Shown here piece by piece: positions 1 through 7,916 of a stretch of DNA of 64,000 nt; positions within the stretch are counted from its first letter, which is position 1; each line of letters opens with the position of its first letter. The notes under the pieces are model-generated. The model saw nothing but the letters and a program-made list of their open reading frames with translations, ran no database searches and was not told the DNA's origin. Position numbers and translations under genes: made by a program. The DNA is from Paenibacillus lemnae (GTDB taxonomy: Bacteria > Bacillota > Bacilli > Paenibacillales > Paenibacillaceae), in assembly GCF_012933385.1 (NCBI RefSeq), contig NZ_JABBPN010000012.1:1-64000 (forward strand), written 5' to 3'.

Positions 1-92
1 TCTAAGGATCGGAAGGGTTGCTACGGAGAAGATTTCTAAACACGCACATTCGTTTCGTATCTAGTTTTCAGGTGATCAAACATCTGAACATG

Positions 93-209
93 TTTGGTGG
101 CGATAGCGGAAGGGTTCCACGCGTACCCATCCCGAACACGACCGTTAAGCCTTCCAGCGCCGATGGTACTTGGACCGAAGGGTCCCGGGAGAGTAGGACG
201 CCGCCAAGC
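93..209 (+). rRNA. rrf: 5S ribosomal RNA
   Basis: About 117 nt. The ends pair (TTTGGTGGCG with CGCCGCCAAG), and the interior has the conserved 5S CCCATCCCGAACACG block and the GATGGTACT region. It sits directly upstream of a tRNA cluster, so it is the distal gene of an rrn operon. Exact ends are estimated to within 1-2 nt. Bases 1-92 look like the preceding rRNA spacer; I see no gene in them. Confidence 0.95.
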
Positions 210-218
210 GATACATAT

Positions 219-294
219 TCCCTGATAGCTCAGTTGGTAGAGCACTCGACTGTTAATCGAGTTGTCACAGGTTCGAGTCCTGTTCGGGGAGCCA
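219..294 (+). tRNA. tRNA-Asn (GTT)
   Basis: Cloverleaf with acceptor pair TCCCTGA/TCGGGGA, anticodon loop CTGTTAA giving anticodon GTT, T-loop GGTTCGAGTCC, and encoded CCA. First tRNA after the 5S rRNA and presumably co-transcribed with it. Confidence 0.96.
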
Positions 295-299
295 CTTTT

Positions 300-391
300 G
301 GAGAGGTGTCCGAGTTGGTCGAAGGAGCACGATTGGAAATCGTGTAGGCGCCAAAAGCGTCTCGAGGGTTCGAATCCCTCTCTCTCCGCCA
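300..391 (+). tRNA. tRNA-Ser (GGA)
   Basis: Class II tRNA of 92 nt with a long variable arm. The anticodon loop TTGGAAA gives anticodon GGA, reading TCC/TCT. GGTTCGAATCC T-arm and encoded CCA. Confidence 0.96.
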
Positions 392-409
392 GAACGGTTT
401 TCCAAAGAT

Positions 410-484
410 GGCCCGTTGGTCAAGGGGTTAAGACACCTCCCTTTCACGGAGGTAACAGGGGTTCGAATCCCCTACGGGTCACCA
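410..484 (+). tRNA. tRNA-Glu (TTC)
   Basis: Acceptor GGCCCGT/ACGGGTC, anticodon loop CTTTCAC giving TTC, GGTTCGAATCC T-arm, encoded CCA. Confidence 0.95.
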
Positions 485-513
485 TTTTCTATTATAGCAA
501 AATTGATTTGTAT

Positions 514-589
514 GGAGGCTTAGCTCAGCTGGGAGAGCATCTGCCTTACAAGCAGAGGGTCGGGGGTTCGATCCCCTCAGCCTCCACCA
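514..589 (+). tRNA. tRNA-Val (TAC)
   Basis: Acceptor GGAGGCT/AGCCTCC, anticodon loop CTTACAA giving TAC, GGTTCGATCCC T-arm, encoded CCA. Confidence 0.95.
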
Positions 590-605
590 TATAACACAAT
601 ACTGA

Positions 606-686
<81 letters not shown>

Positions 687-763
687 GGAACTGTGGTGTA
701 GAGGCCTAACATGCCTGCCTGTCACGCAGGAGATCGCGGGTTCGAATCCCGTCAGTTCCGCCA
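687..763 (+). tRNA. tRNA-Asp (GTC)
   Basis: Acceptor GGAACTG/CAGTTCC, anticodon loop CTGTCAC giving GTC, discriminator base G followed by encoded CCA. The G discriminator matters because it pairs with the C of TGGC in the T-box leader at 38193-38562. Confidence 0.96.
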
Positions 764-786
764 TTCATACCATTTTATGCTTGTAT

Positions 787-862
787 GAGCCATTAGCTCA
801 GTTGGTAGAGCACCTGACTTTTAATCAGGGTGTCGAAGGTTCGAGTCCTTCATGGCTCACCA
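787..862 (+). tRNA. tRNA-Lys (TTT)
   Basis: Acceptor GAGCCAT/ATGGCTC, anticodon loop CTTTTAA giving TTT, GGTTCGAGTCC T-arm, encoded CCA. Confidence 0.95.
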
Positions 863-878
863 CCATTATTTATTGTAT

Positions 879-953
879 GCGGACGTGGCTCAGCGGTAGA
901 GCATCGCCTTGCCAAGGCGAGGGTCGCGGGTTCGATTCCCGTCGTCCGCTCCA
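879..953 (+). tRNA. tRNA-Gly (GCC)
   Basis: Acceptor GCGGACG/CGTCCGC, anticodon loop TTGCCAA giving GCC, GGTTCGATTCC T-arm, encoded CCA. Confidence 0.95.
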
Positions 954-958
954 TATGT

Positions 959-1035
959 GTCCCCTTAGCTCAGCTGGATAGAGCGTTTGACTACGAATCA
1001 AAAGGCCGGGAGTTCGAATCTCTCAGGGGACGCCA
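959..1035 (+). tRNA. tRNA-Arg (ACG)
   Basis: Acceptor GTCCCCT/AGGGGAC, anticodon loop CTACGAA giving ACG (read as ICG after deamination), encoded CCA. Last tRNA of the cluster, followed by a terminator. Confidence 0.95.
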
Positions 1036-1053
1036 TTTTTAAATTTAATTGTG

Positions 1054-1078
1054 AACTTCCATTGGGAAGTTTTTTTGT
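1054..1078 (+). terminator. Terminator of the rRNA/tRNA operon
   Basis: Seven-base-pair stem AACTTCC/GGAAGTT with an ATTG loop, followed by a T-rich tract, 18 nt after the last tRNA. Confidence 0.85.
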
Positions 1079-1113
1079 TTTATACTCATTATTTGATAAA
1101 CCCTATTTTGAGA

Positions 1114-1145
1114 GCCTGCGGGATACTATCCGCAGGCTTTTTTTG
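1114..1145 (+). terminator. Second intrinsic terminator
   Basis: Perfect 8-bp stem GCCTGCGG/CCGCAGGC followed by a run of T. With the preceding hairpin it forms a tandem terminator, a common arrangement after highly transcribed rrn operons. Confidence 0.88.
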
Positions 1146-1194
1146 TTGTCGCTCAGATCTGTATTAACTGGATATTAAAGAAATGTAAAAAGTG

Positions 1195-1228
1195 TTGACT
1201 ATAATATTATTATATTATAATGTTATAA
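1195..1228 (+). promoter_or_regulatory. Promoter/operator region of the GntR gene
   Basis: A TTGACT -35-like box (1195-1200) is followed by AT-rich DNA with TATAAT at 1216-1221. The 15-bp spacer is short; TAATGT at 1218 would give 17. The region contains the perfect palindrome ATAATATTAT (1201-1210) and a TTATAA-TG-TTATAA inverted repeat (1215-1228), either of which could be an autoregulatory GntR operator. AT-rich palindromes arise easily, so the operator is inference. Confidence 0.45.
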
Positions 1229-1293
1229 CCAGTTAGAGAAAACACTGGGTTAACAATTCGGGATTAAGATTTAGACAGAGGAGAGGAATCAAT

Positions 1294-2031
1294 GTGTTAG
1301 ATGATACATTACCCGTTACATTACAGTATCAGCTAAGGGGGAAATTGCTTGAAAAGATAGAGAAAAAATTTTGGTCACCGGGCAGCCAGATCCAAAGTGA
1401 ACGAGAATTGTGCGAAGAATATGGAGTCAGCAGGATCACTGTTAGAGAAGTTCTGAAGGACCTGGTCAAAGAAGGATATCTGGTGAGAAAACAGGGGAAG
1501 GGGACTTTTGTATCTCTTCCTAAATTTGAACATGAACTTACCAGCTCTTACAGCTTGTCTCAGGAAATTGAAAAGGAAGGCTTGCTCTCCAACTTTCAGA
1601 TTTTAGGTTTTCATAAAACCAAGTCTACAGAGTTCCTGGCTCAATTATTTGGTGCAAATGCTGGGGAGCACGTATTTGAAATCACCAGGCTCCGATTTAT
1701 CGGCGATGAACTGTTTGCCTGGGAACGTGCTTACACTCCTAGCAGCGTCATGGAAGGTGCAACGATGGAAGAGCTGCAAAGTGATGGTTTATATGCAACG
1801 ATTTATCGTCATTCCAACTTGATGGCTGAGGAAGCCGAGGTGGAAGCACAAGCTGTTAATTGTCCTGGGGACATTGCAGAATTTCTGCAAATTAAAAAAA
1901 ATGCGGCGGTACTGCACCTGACTCGTCTGACTTCGGCACAAGATCACTGCATTGAGTTCTGTGAAAGCTATATCCGCAGCGAGAAGTATAAGTACAAATA
2001 TAAACAAACGCTCAGAAAGAAAAATTATTAA
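1294..2031 (+). CDS. GntR/HutC-family transcriptional regulator (UTRA domain)
   Basis: 245 residues. The N-terminal winged helix-turn-helix spans about residues 8-72 (SERELCEEYGVSRITVREVL, then a wing ending KQGKGTFV), followed by a ligand-binding UTRA domain at about 90-235. HutC-subfamily regulators usually sense a sugar phosphate or similar metabolite and repress the adjacent uptake operon, so the effector here is probably derived from the substrate of the downstream transporter. The GTG start at 1294 is chosen because GAGGAGAGG precedes it at suitable distance; the ATG two bases earlier opens a frame that stops after two codons. No terminator is seen before the solute-binding-protein gene. 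Confidence 0.9.
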   Translation: MLDDTLPVTLQYQLRGKLLEKIEKKFWSPGSQIQSERELCEEYGVSRITVREVLKDLVKEGYLVRKQGKGTFVSLPKFEHELTSSYSLSQEIEKEGLLSNFQILGFHKTKSTEFLAQLFGANAGEHVFEITRLRFIGDELFAWERAYTPSSVMEGATMEELQSDGLYATIYRHSNLMAEEAEVEAQAVNCPGDIAEFLQIKKNAAVLHLTRLTSAQDHCIEFCESYIRSEKYKYKYKQTLRKKNY

Positions 2032-2071
2032 TTAATTGAAGATTAGAAGAAGCTGATACTCGAATCAAACC

Positions 2072-2143
2072 TTGTTGTTGAAAATCCGGAGTCTTATATA
2101 TATCTTACAGCCCGGATTTACATAAATTATGAAGCGCTTTCAA
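2072..2143 (+). promoter_or_regulatory. Candidate promoter with downstream cre-like operator for the transporter operon
   Basis: TTGTTG (2072-2077) and TATATA (2095-2100) are separated by 17 bp. About 20 bp past the expected start lies ATGAAGCGCTTTCAA (2129-2143). Read on the minus strand, it matches the CcpA cre consensus WTGNAANCGNWNNCW at 14 of 15 positions. A cre downstream of a start site typically acts as a roadblock for carbon catabolite repression. Promoter and operator are predictions. Confidence 0.5.
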
Positions 2144-2280
2144 AGTAAGGGGGAATCAAATGAAGGCGACCAAGCAGCCTGACTAAAGTGAGGATTAACA
2201 AAGTCATTATTGATCCATGGTTTACTCTTTATTTTCTCATGATGCTGCAAAAAAACATATTCCTCGGGGAGGGTATTAAG

Positions 2281-3909
2281 TTGAAAAAAATACATTCGAT
2301 GATTGCTTTAATGTTGGTGATGATGCTGATCATTTCCGCGTGTGGTGACAGCAATACGGGTGACTCAGGCAATACCGATCAGGAAAAGATAGATGCGGCG
2401 GCTTCCAATGTGAATGAAACAGGATTCCCGATTGTTAATGAACCGCTTACATTATCTGCAATGGTGCTTTTGAGCCCGGCTCAGCCGACGGAATGGAATG
2501 ATATTCTGGCTTGGAAAGAATATGAAAAAATGAGCGGTATCCAGATTCAATGGGATGCTTACACCAGCGCTGATATCAATGAAAAGCGTAACCTGGCCCT
2601 GGCCAGTGACCAGCTTCCGGATATGTTTTACAGAACAAAAATGCCGGATAATGACATCGACAAATATGGTGCCGAGGGATCTTTTATAAAACTGAATGAT
2701 TTAATAGATCAATATGCTCCGAATTTTAAAGCGGTGTTAGAGAAATACCCGGATGTGAAAAAGGGGATTTCGGCAGCTGATGGCAGTATTTATGCACTTC
2801 CAAACCTGACGGATTCACCAAGTATTGAAATCAACCGCAAGCTGTTTATCAATCAGCAGTGGCTTGAGCAAGTGGGTAAGAAATCCCCGGCAACTACCGA
2901 CGAATTGTACGAAGTGCTGAAAGCGTTCAGGGATGGAGATCCCAACAAGAATGGTCAGAAGGATGAAATTCCAATGACGGCAGACTCGCTAGATGAGGCC
3001 ATTCAAGTAATCAGAGGCGCGTTTGGCCTGGGTAACCGGGGAATGGGCAATGGAAACTGGGATTTAGATCCTTCCTCAGAAAGTCTTCGTTTTTTCCCGG
3101 CAAGTCAGGAATATAAAGAATTGTTAGTGTATTTAAACAAACTGTATGCAGAGCAGCTTATAGATAAAGAAATTTTCACGAATGATGGCACGAAAGTACT
3201 TGCTAAAAATGAACAAAATCAGGTCGGCAGTTTCTCATTCGGTAATGTCATTGGACGTGCTAACAGCAACGCGGATGACTTCGTCGGACTGGAGACTGCA
3301 CTCACTGGCCCGAATGGAGATCAGCTGTATACCAGTGCACGAGGAAACCTGGGCTCCCGAGGCGCATTTATGATCAGTAAAACAAATCCAAATCCTGTAG
3401 CCACCATGCGTTGGATCGATTATTTCTACAGTGAAGAGGGAAGCCGAATGCTGTACCTGGGCGTTGAAGGAGAAAGCTATCAGCAGGATAAGGATGGCAA
3501 TTATGATTTTCTGCCTGAGATCGTAGAAAACATTCCGGAAGGCTCTTCATTCGACCAGGTCGTGTCCAAGTATGTTCCTTATGCTGGAGGGTCTCTGCCA
3601 ACGCTTATTTTGGAAGATTACTTCAAAGGCGGTGAAACCCAGCCGTCAGCAAAGGCAGCAGCTGAGAATCTGAAGCCGTATCTGCCAGAAGAACTGTGGG
3701 CTCCATTCAGCTTCACAGCAGAGCAGTTTGATGAGAAGCTGTCGCTGGAAACCGACATTTACGGTATGGTGACACAGCGTACAGCCGAGTTCGTTCAAGG
3801 AAAGGCATCACTGGATGAATTCGATAATTACGTAGCTCAATTGGAGAAGATGGGGCTGAAACGCCTGCAAGAGATTTACGAAGAGGCTTACAGCAGATAC
3901 AAGCAATAA
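2281..3909 (+). CDS. Lipoprotein extracellular solute-binding protein (LplA-like)
   Basis: 542 residues from a TTG start at 2281, preceded by GGGGAGGG. This start gives a clean lipoprotein signal peptide: two Lys, a hydrophobic core, lipobox ISAC, Cys21. An in-frame GTG at 2188 would only add an unrelated N-terminal extension. Size and the mature start (low-complexity linker, then NEPLTLSAMVLLSP and WKEYEKMSGI) fit family 1 binding proteins of the large LplA type, common in Paenibacillus, that deliver oligosaccharides to LplB/LplC permeases. It would be anchored outside the membrane. A stem-loop, not a terminator, separates it from the permease genes. Confidence 0.88.
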   Translation: MKKIHSMIALMLVMMLIISACGDSNTGDSGNTDQEKIDAAASNVNETGFPIVNEPLTLSAMVLLSPAQPTEWNDILAWKEYEKMSGIQIQWDAYTSADINEKRNLALASDQLPDMFYRTKMPDNDIDKYGAEGSFIKLNDLIDQYAPNFKAVLEKYPDVKKGISAADGSIYALPNLTDSPSIEINRKLFINQQWLEQVGKKSPATTDELYEVLKAFRDGDPNKNGQKDEIPMTADSLDEAIQVIRGAFGLGNRGMGNGNWDLDPSSESLRFFPASQEYKELLVYLNKLYAEQLIDKEIFTNDGTKVLAKNEQNQVGSFSFGNVIGRANSNADDFVGLETALTGPNGDQLYTSARGNLGSRGAFMISKTNPNPVATMRWIDYFYSEEGSRMLYLGVEGESYQQDKDGNYDFLPEIVENIPEGSSFDQVVSKYVPYAGGSLPTLILEDYFKGGETQPSAKAAAENLKPYLPEELWAPFSFTAEQFDEKLSLETDIYGMVTQRTAEFVQGKASLDEFDNYVAQLEKMGLKRLQEIYEEAYSRYKQ

Positions 3910-3942
3910 CTATAGCTTAAGACTAAGCAACACTGGAATCGC

Positions 3943-3989
3943 GGAACTCCTGATGATGAAGGATCATACCTCCATACATCACGAGTTCC
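3943..3989 (+). promoter_or_regulatory. Intercistronic stem-loop between binding-protein and permease genes
   Basis: GGAACTC pairs with GAGTTCC, and TGATG with CATCA after one mismatch. No T tract follows, so it is unlikely to be a full terminator. In binding-protein-dependent operons such hairpins (as in malE-malF) stabilise the upstream message and keep the binding protein in excess; that role is inference here. Confidence 0.5.
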
Positions 3990-4044
3990 CGTCTTCCACA
4001 ACATATGGAATGGCAGCCGTGTTTAATTGTGAAGGGGTGCTGAT

Positions 4045-4980
4045 ATGACACCAGGTGAGGATAGAGGATTAGTGAAGTCTGTGTTTCCTCGTTCTGTTCG
4101 AAAGAACTGGGATCTATATTTACTGGCTTTGCCGGTTGTAGCTTATTTTATTATTATCAAATATTTACCGATGTACGGTATCCAGATTGCTTTTAAGGAT
4201 TTTTCTGTATCCAAAGGCATATGGGACAGCGAATGGGTGGGGTTTAAGCATTTCATTCGATTTTTTAATAACTATCAATTTTGGACCCTGATAAAAAACA
4301 CGATCGGTATCAGCTTGTTCCAAATTCTTGTCGCTTTCCCGCTGCCGATCATTTTTGCACTGATGGTCAACGAAGTGCGGACGAAATGGTTCAAAAAAAG
4401 TATTCAGTCCATCACCTTCATGCCGCATTTTCTTTCTATGGTGGTTCTGGTCGGCATGATTATGGCTTTTCTGTCTCCTTCAACCGGATTAATCAACAAT
4501 ATTCTTCGTCTGTTTGGACAGGAACCGATTTATTTTATGACCGAACCTGACATGTTTAAATCCATTTATGTGTTTTCTGATATATGGCAGAATATGGGCT
4601 TTAGTTCCATTCTCTATATAGCCGTGTTGGCGAACATCGATAAACAACTGTACGAAGCGGCTATGATCGATGGAGCGAACAAACTACAGCGACTGATTCA
4701 TATCGCGATTCCGTGCCTGATTCCGACAGCAATCATTATGCTGATCTTTCAGTTTGGCTCTATCATGGACATCGGGTTCGAGAAAATTTATCTGATGCAG
4801 AATGATTTGAACAAACCTTCATCGAACGTTATCTCCACCTACGTGTATGAGACCGGTCTTCTGGGGTCACAGTTCAGTTTCTCGGCGGCAGTGGGATTAT
4901 TCAATTCAGTCATTAACTTTATTCTCATCATAATAGTCAACCAAATTGCCAAGAGGGTCAGCAGTACCAGCTTGTGGTGA
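4045..4980 (+). CDS. ABC transporter permease, LplB/MalF-like
   Basis: 311 residues with about six membrane segments. The N-terminus (NWDLYLLALPVVAYFIIIKY, then LPMYGIQIAFKDF) is characteristic of LplB-type sugar permeases. The cytoplasmic EAA loop that docks on the ATPase is visible as YEAAMIDGANKLQRLIHIAI. ATG start 4045 is preceded by GAAGGGG. It pairs with the next gene. No ATP-binding subunit is encoded nearby, so a shared MsmX-type ATPase elsewhere probably energises the system (inference from this transporter class). Confidence 0.92.
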   Translation: MTPGEDRGLVKSVFPRSVRKNWDLYLLALPVVAYFIIIKYLPMYGIQIAFKDFSVSKGIWDSEWVGFKHFIRFFNNYQFWTLIKNTIGISLFQILVAFPLPIIFALMVNEVRTKWFKKSIQSITFMPHFLSMVVLVGMIMAFLSPSTGLINNILRLFGQEPIYFMTEPDMFKSIYVFSDIWQNMGFSSILYIAVLANIDKQLYEAAMIDGANKLQRLIHIAIPCLIPTAIIMLIFQFGSIMDIGFEKIYLMQNDLNKPSSNVISTYVYETGLLGSQFSFSAAVGLFNSVINFILIIIVNQIAKRVSSTSLW

Positions 4981-4996
4981 TGGAGGAGTCCTGATT

Positions 4997-5890
4997 ATGG
5001 AACATAAAATAGCCGGTTGGGGAGATCGAATATTCACCATTGTGATCTATACGATTCTCTCGATCATCATGTTGGTCACATTGTATCCTTTGATTTATAT
5101 TCTGAGTGCGTCGTTCAGTGATCCTCTGTATATCGCGAAGGGTGAAGTATGGCTGCTTCCAAAAGATTTCACATTCAGTGCCTATCAGAAAGTACTGAGC
5201 AATGCAGATATTTTGACGGGATACCGAAATTCATTAATTTATCTGGTACTTGGAACGACCATTAATATCGTAATGACCACAATGGGAGCTTACGTTTTAT
5301 CACGTAAGGATTTTAAAGGGCGTTATGTACTGGCATTGCTCTTTACGTTTACGCTGCTCTTTAATGGAGGATTGATCCCGACATATCTCATCTACAAAAA
5401 TATGCTGGGACTATACAACAACTTGTGGGTAATGATCATCCCTAGTGCGATTAGTGTATGGAATTTGATCATCATGCGAACATATTTTCAAAACTCAATC
5501 CCCATTGAAATGCAGGAAGCAGCCTTTATGGATGGCTGCAGCAATATCAGGACATTGACAAGTATCGTCCTTCCGCTATCCAAGCCAATTATCGCGGTGA
5601 TGGCGCTGTATTATGGTGTTGCACACTGGAATTCCTATTTCACAGCATTAATTTACTTGAATGATCATTGGCGATTTCCACTGCAGATGGTGATACGGAG
5701 TATTTTAATACAGGAAGATATGTCAGCGATGGCAGGCGGAGAGGGTGAGAGCCTGATGCAGCAGCTGCTGTTAATTGAGGGAATGCGCTATGCCGTTATT
5801 GTGGTGTCGAGTCTTCCAATGCTGCTGTTGTATCCGCTTGTACAGAAACATTTTGTGAAGGGCGTAATGATGGGGGCCATCAAAGGTTGA
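4997..5890 (+). CDS. ABC transporter permease, LplC/MalG-like
   Basis: 297 residues, about six membrane segments, EAA loop QEAAFMDGCSNIRTLTSIVL. The ATG at 4997 is chosen because GGAGGAG lies 9 nt upstream; an in-frame start at 4946 inside the previous gene has no ribosome site and adds no membrane-protein-like sequence. The start lies 16 nt after the LplB-like stop, so the two permeases are co-translated. C-terminus KHFVKGVMMGAIKG is the usual LplC ending. Confidence 0.92.
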   Translation: MEHKIAGWGDRIFTIVIYTILSIIMLVTLYPLIYILSASFSDPLYIAKGEVWLLPKDFTFSAYQKVLSNADILTGYRNSLIYLVLGTTINIVMTTMGAYVLSRKDFKGRYVLALLFTFTLLFNGGLIPTYLIYKNMLGLYNNLWVMIIPSAISVWNLIIMRTYFQNSIPIEMQEAAFMDGCSNIRTLTSIVLPLSKPIIAVMALYYGVAHWNSYFTALIYLNDHWRFPLQMVIRSILIQEDMSAMAGGEGESLMQQLLLIEGMRYAVIVVSSLPMLLLYPLVQKHFVKGVMMGAIKG

Positions 5891-5896
5891 TTACAA

Positions 5897-7855
5897 TTGA
5901 CGATCGGAGTGAATGGAAGGATGAATGAGTCGAACGAGAAAGCAAACGTAAATCAGCTGATGCTGCTAAGCAGCGGAAAAAGAGCAATAGCTGAAGAGCA
6001 GCTGGACGACAATGAAGCTGAAAAAGCGATTGATGGACAGCCAGACACATTTTGGGCAGGAGGTCCTTATTACAAATGGTGGAAGATTGACTTGGGCCGA
6101 AACTGCCAAATAGAACAAGTCTGCATTCAGGCGCGGCAAGATACGGCAGAGATTACGCATTATTTTATAGAGCACAGTCAGGATAATCTAAATTGGGAAT
6201 GCTGCTTGGAAAAGATGGAGAGTACTCCATCAGAGAACATCCTGGACAAGTATGACATATCGCTGAGCGCGAGATACCTTAGAGTAACTATTACATACTG
6301 CTCAGCAGGCGAAACCGCAAAATTGTACAACGTTCAAGTTTACGGTCATGAAGCAGGCACGGTGATAACCCAAGCTCCGCAGAAGACAGCTTTTCGTAAA
6401 TTTCATGCACTGAGCTGCGATCAAAGCTACGGATTTGAGGAAAGTGAATCTTTAGATTTGGAGCCAGGAAGTGTAGAAGAGGTTCTGGTCAGCGGTGGAG
6501 CAGGCAGTTATCTGCTCTATCGGGATGTGGACTTCACAATGGAAGGTATTGATCAGCTGAGAGGCCAGTTCGGTTTTACAGATCTTGATAAAGCGAAACA
6601 AGTCGTTTTAGAGGTTCGAGTAGACGATCTGGAAGGTGAGAAGGTCGGAGAGCTCATTCTGTTTAAACAGTGGAAACGCTGGTCCATGCTGGCAGGGCGT
6701 CTGCATCACAAAGACGCTGAGAAGCTGACAGGAGTTCATGATATGTACCTTGTGGTTAAGAAGGCTGCCCCGGGGCAGGAGCTGATGATTCATTGGCTGG
6801 AAGTAGCCCGGAAAAGTCAGCTTCCCGCACCGAGGCCCCGTCCCGAAGCTTTAGCAGCACCGGCAAATGGCGAGTACCATATTTACTTCGGTAACCTGCA
6901 CAGTCATACCGGATTCTCGGATGGGATCGGTGTTCCTGAGTATGCGTACGATTACGCTCGGTACACGGCTGGACTAGACTTTCTGGCGATCACCGAACAC
7001 AGCAATCTTTATGATCACTATCTGGAGTGGGAAAAAAGCCGCAAGTGGGTGGATATTCAGAAAATAGCTGACAACAAAACAGAAGATGGCGCTTTTCTTG
7101 CACTGTTTGGTGCTGAAACAACCTGGTACAATCAGTTCGGTCATATGAACACGTACAATATGGACTTTTTTATCAACACCTATGAAACCGAATACAACGA
7201 TATTCCTACGTATTATGATCTGCTGAAACAATATCCTGATTCGATTCAACAATGGAACCATCCGTGGTCCTGCGGCAATCGTCATCTCGACGGATTTGAT
7301 CCTTATGATGCGGAGCTGGATGAAGTGATGCATATGATTGAGATCAATCCCATCGAAAGCAAGGAGCTGGGCGGACTCTATTATTATGTGATGGCACTGG
7401 ATAAAGGATGGCATGTGGCACCGGTGGGGAGTCAGGATAATCATCATGGACAGTGGGGAACGCAAAACACGCTCCGCACAGGGCTCTTGGTGGATCAATT
7501 AACGAGAGAGCATTTTTATGATGCGGTAAGGCATCAGCGTGTGTATTTTACATCGGCACTGCATTTGAAGGTTTGGTTCAAAGTAAATGATTCCATTATG
7601 GGGTCTCGGATTCAGAAGACAGACCAGTTGGATTTAGACATCAGAGCAATGTACGGCAAGGAAACGGAAGGGCAGATCGTGAAGGCCGAGATCATTGGAG
7701 AACAGGGGAAAGTCATCCATTCCGTCGACGTTCAAGACAGCAATCATATTCATTATAAAGTTTCACTGCCGAGCTCGGAGCGTTACTATTTCGTCAAAAT
7801 TTATCAAAATGACGGTGAGTTTGCAGCTACAGCACCGGTATGGATTGAAGGTTGA
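5897..7855 (+). CDS. Discoidin-like + PHP-domain metallohydrolase (CehA/McbA type)
   Basis: 652 residues from TTG 5897; in-frame GTG 5909 and ATG 5921 are alternatives, and the start is uncertain. No signal peptide. Residues about 30-150 resemble an F5/8 type C (discoidin) carbohydrate-binding domain (AIDGQPDTFWAGG, WKIDLG, LRVTI). A middle beta-rich segment follows. A PHP domain then starts at the metal-binding H335-S-H337-T, with ITEH (H368), WNHPW (H455) and SQDNHH (H516). PHP/CehA proteins cleave phosphoesters, sometimes carboxyl esters or carbamates, using clustered divalent metals. Just downstream of the permeases, it probably processes an imported phosphorylated or esterified glycan fragment; the substrate is unknown. 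Confidence 0.8.
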   Translation: MTIGVNGRMNESNEKANVNQLMLLSSGKRAIAEEQLDDNEAEKAIDGQPDTFWAGGPYYKWWKIDLGRNCQIEQVCIQARQDTAEITHYFIEHSQDNLNWECCLEKMESTPSENILDKYDISLSARYLRVTITYCSAGETAKLYNVQVYGHEAGTVITQAPQKTAFRKFHALSCDQSYGFEESESLDLEPGSVEEVLVSGGAGSYLLYRDVDFTMEGIDQLRGQFGFTDLDKAKQVVLEVRVDDLEGEKVGELILFKQWKRWSMLAGRLHHKDAEKLTGVHDMYLVVKKAAPGQELMIHWLEVARKSQLPAPRPRPEALAAPANGEYHIYFGNLHSHTGFSDGIGVPEYAYDYARYTAGLDFLAITEHSNLYDHYLEWEKSRKWVDIQKIADNKTEDGAFLALFGAETTWYNQFGHMNTYNMDFFINTYETEYNDIPTYYDLLKQYPDSIQQWNHPWSCGNRHLDGFDPYDAELDEVMHMIEINPIESKELGGLYYYVMALDKGWHVAPVGSQDNHHGQWGTQNTLRTGLLVDQLTREHFYDAVRHQRVYFTSALHLKVWFKVNDSIMGSRIQKTDQLDLDIRAMYGKETEGQIVKAEIIGEQGKVIHSVDVQDSNHIHYKVSLPSSERYYFVKIYQNDGEFAATAPVWIEG

Positions 7856-7916
7856 AGGTAACGCATAACCAGGACAGTTAGAAAGGGACGGCCCATTTTA
7901 GACAGGAGGCGATGTC

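Noticed and set aside
2188..2280. N-terminal extension of the solute-binding protein from GTG 2188.
   Set aside because: It would bury the lipoprotein signal peptide; TTG 2281 has GGGGAGGG and gives a correct lipobox.
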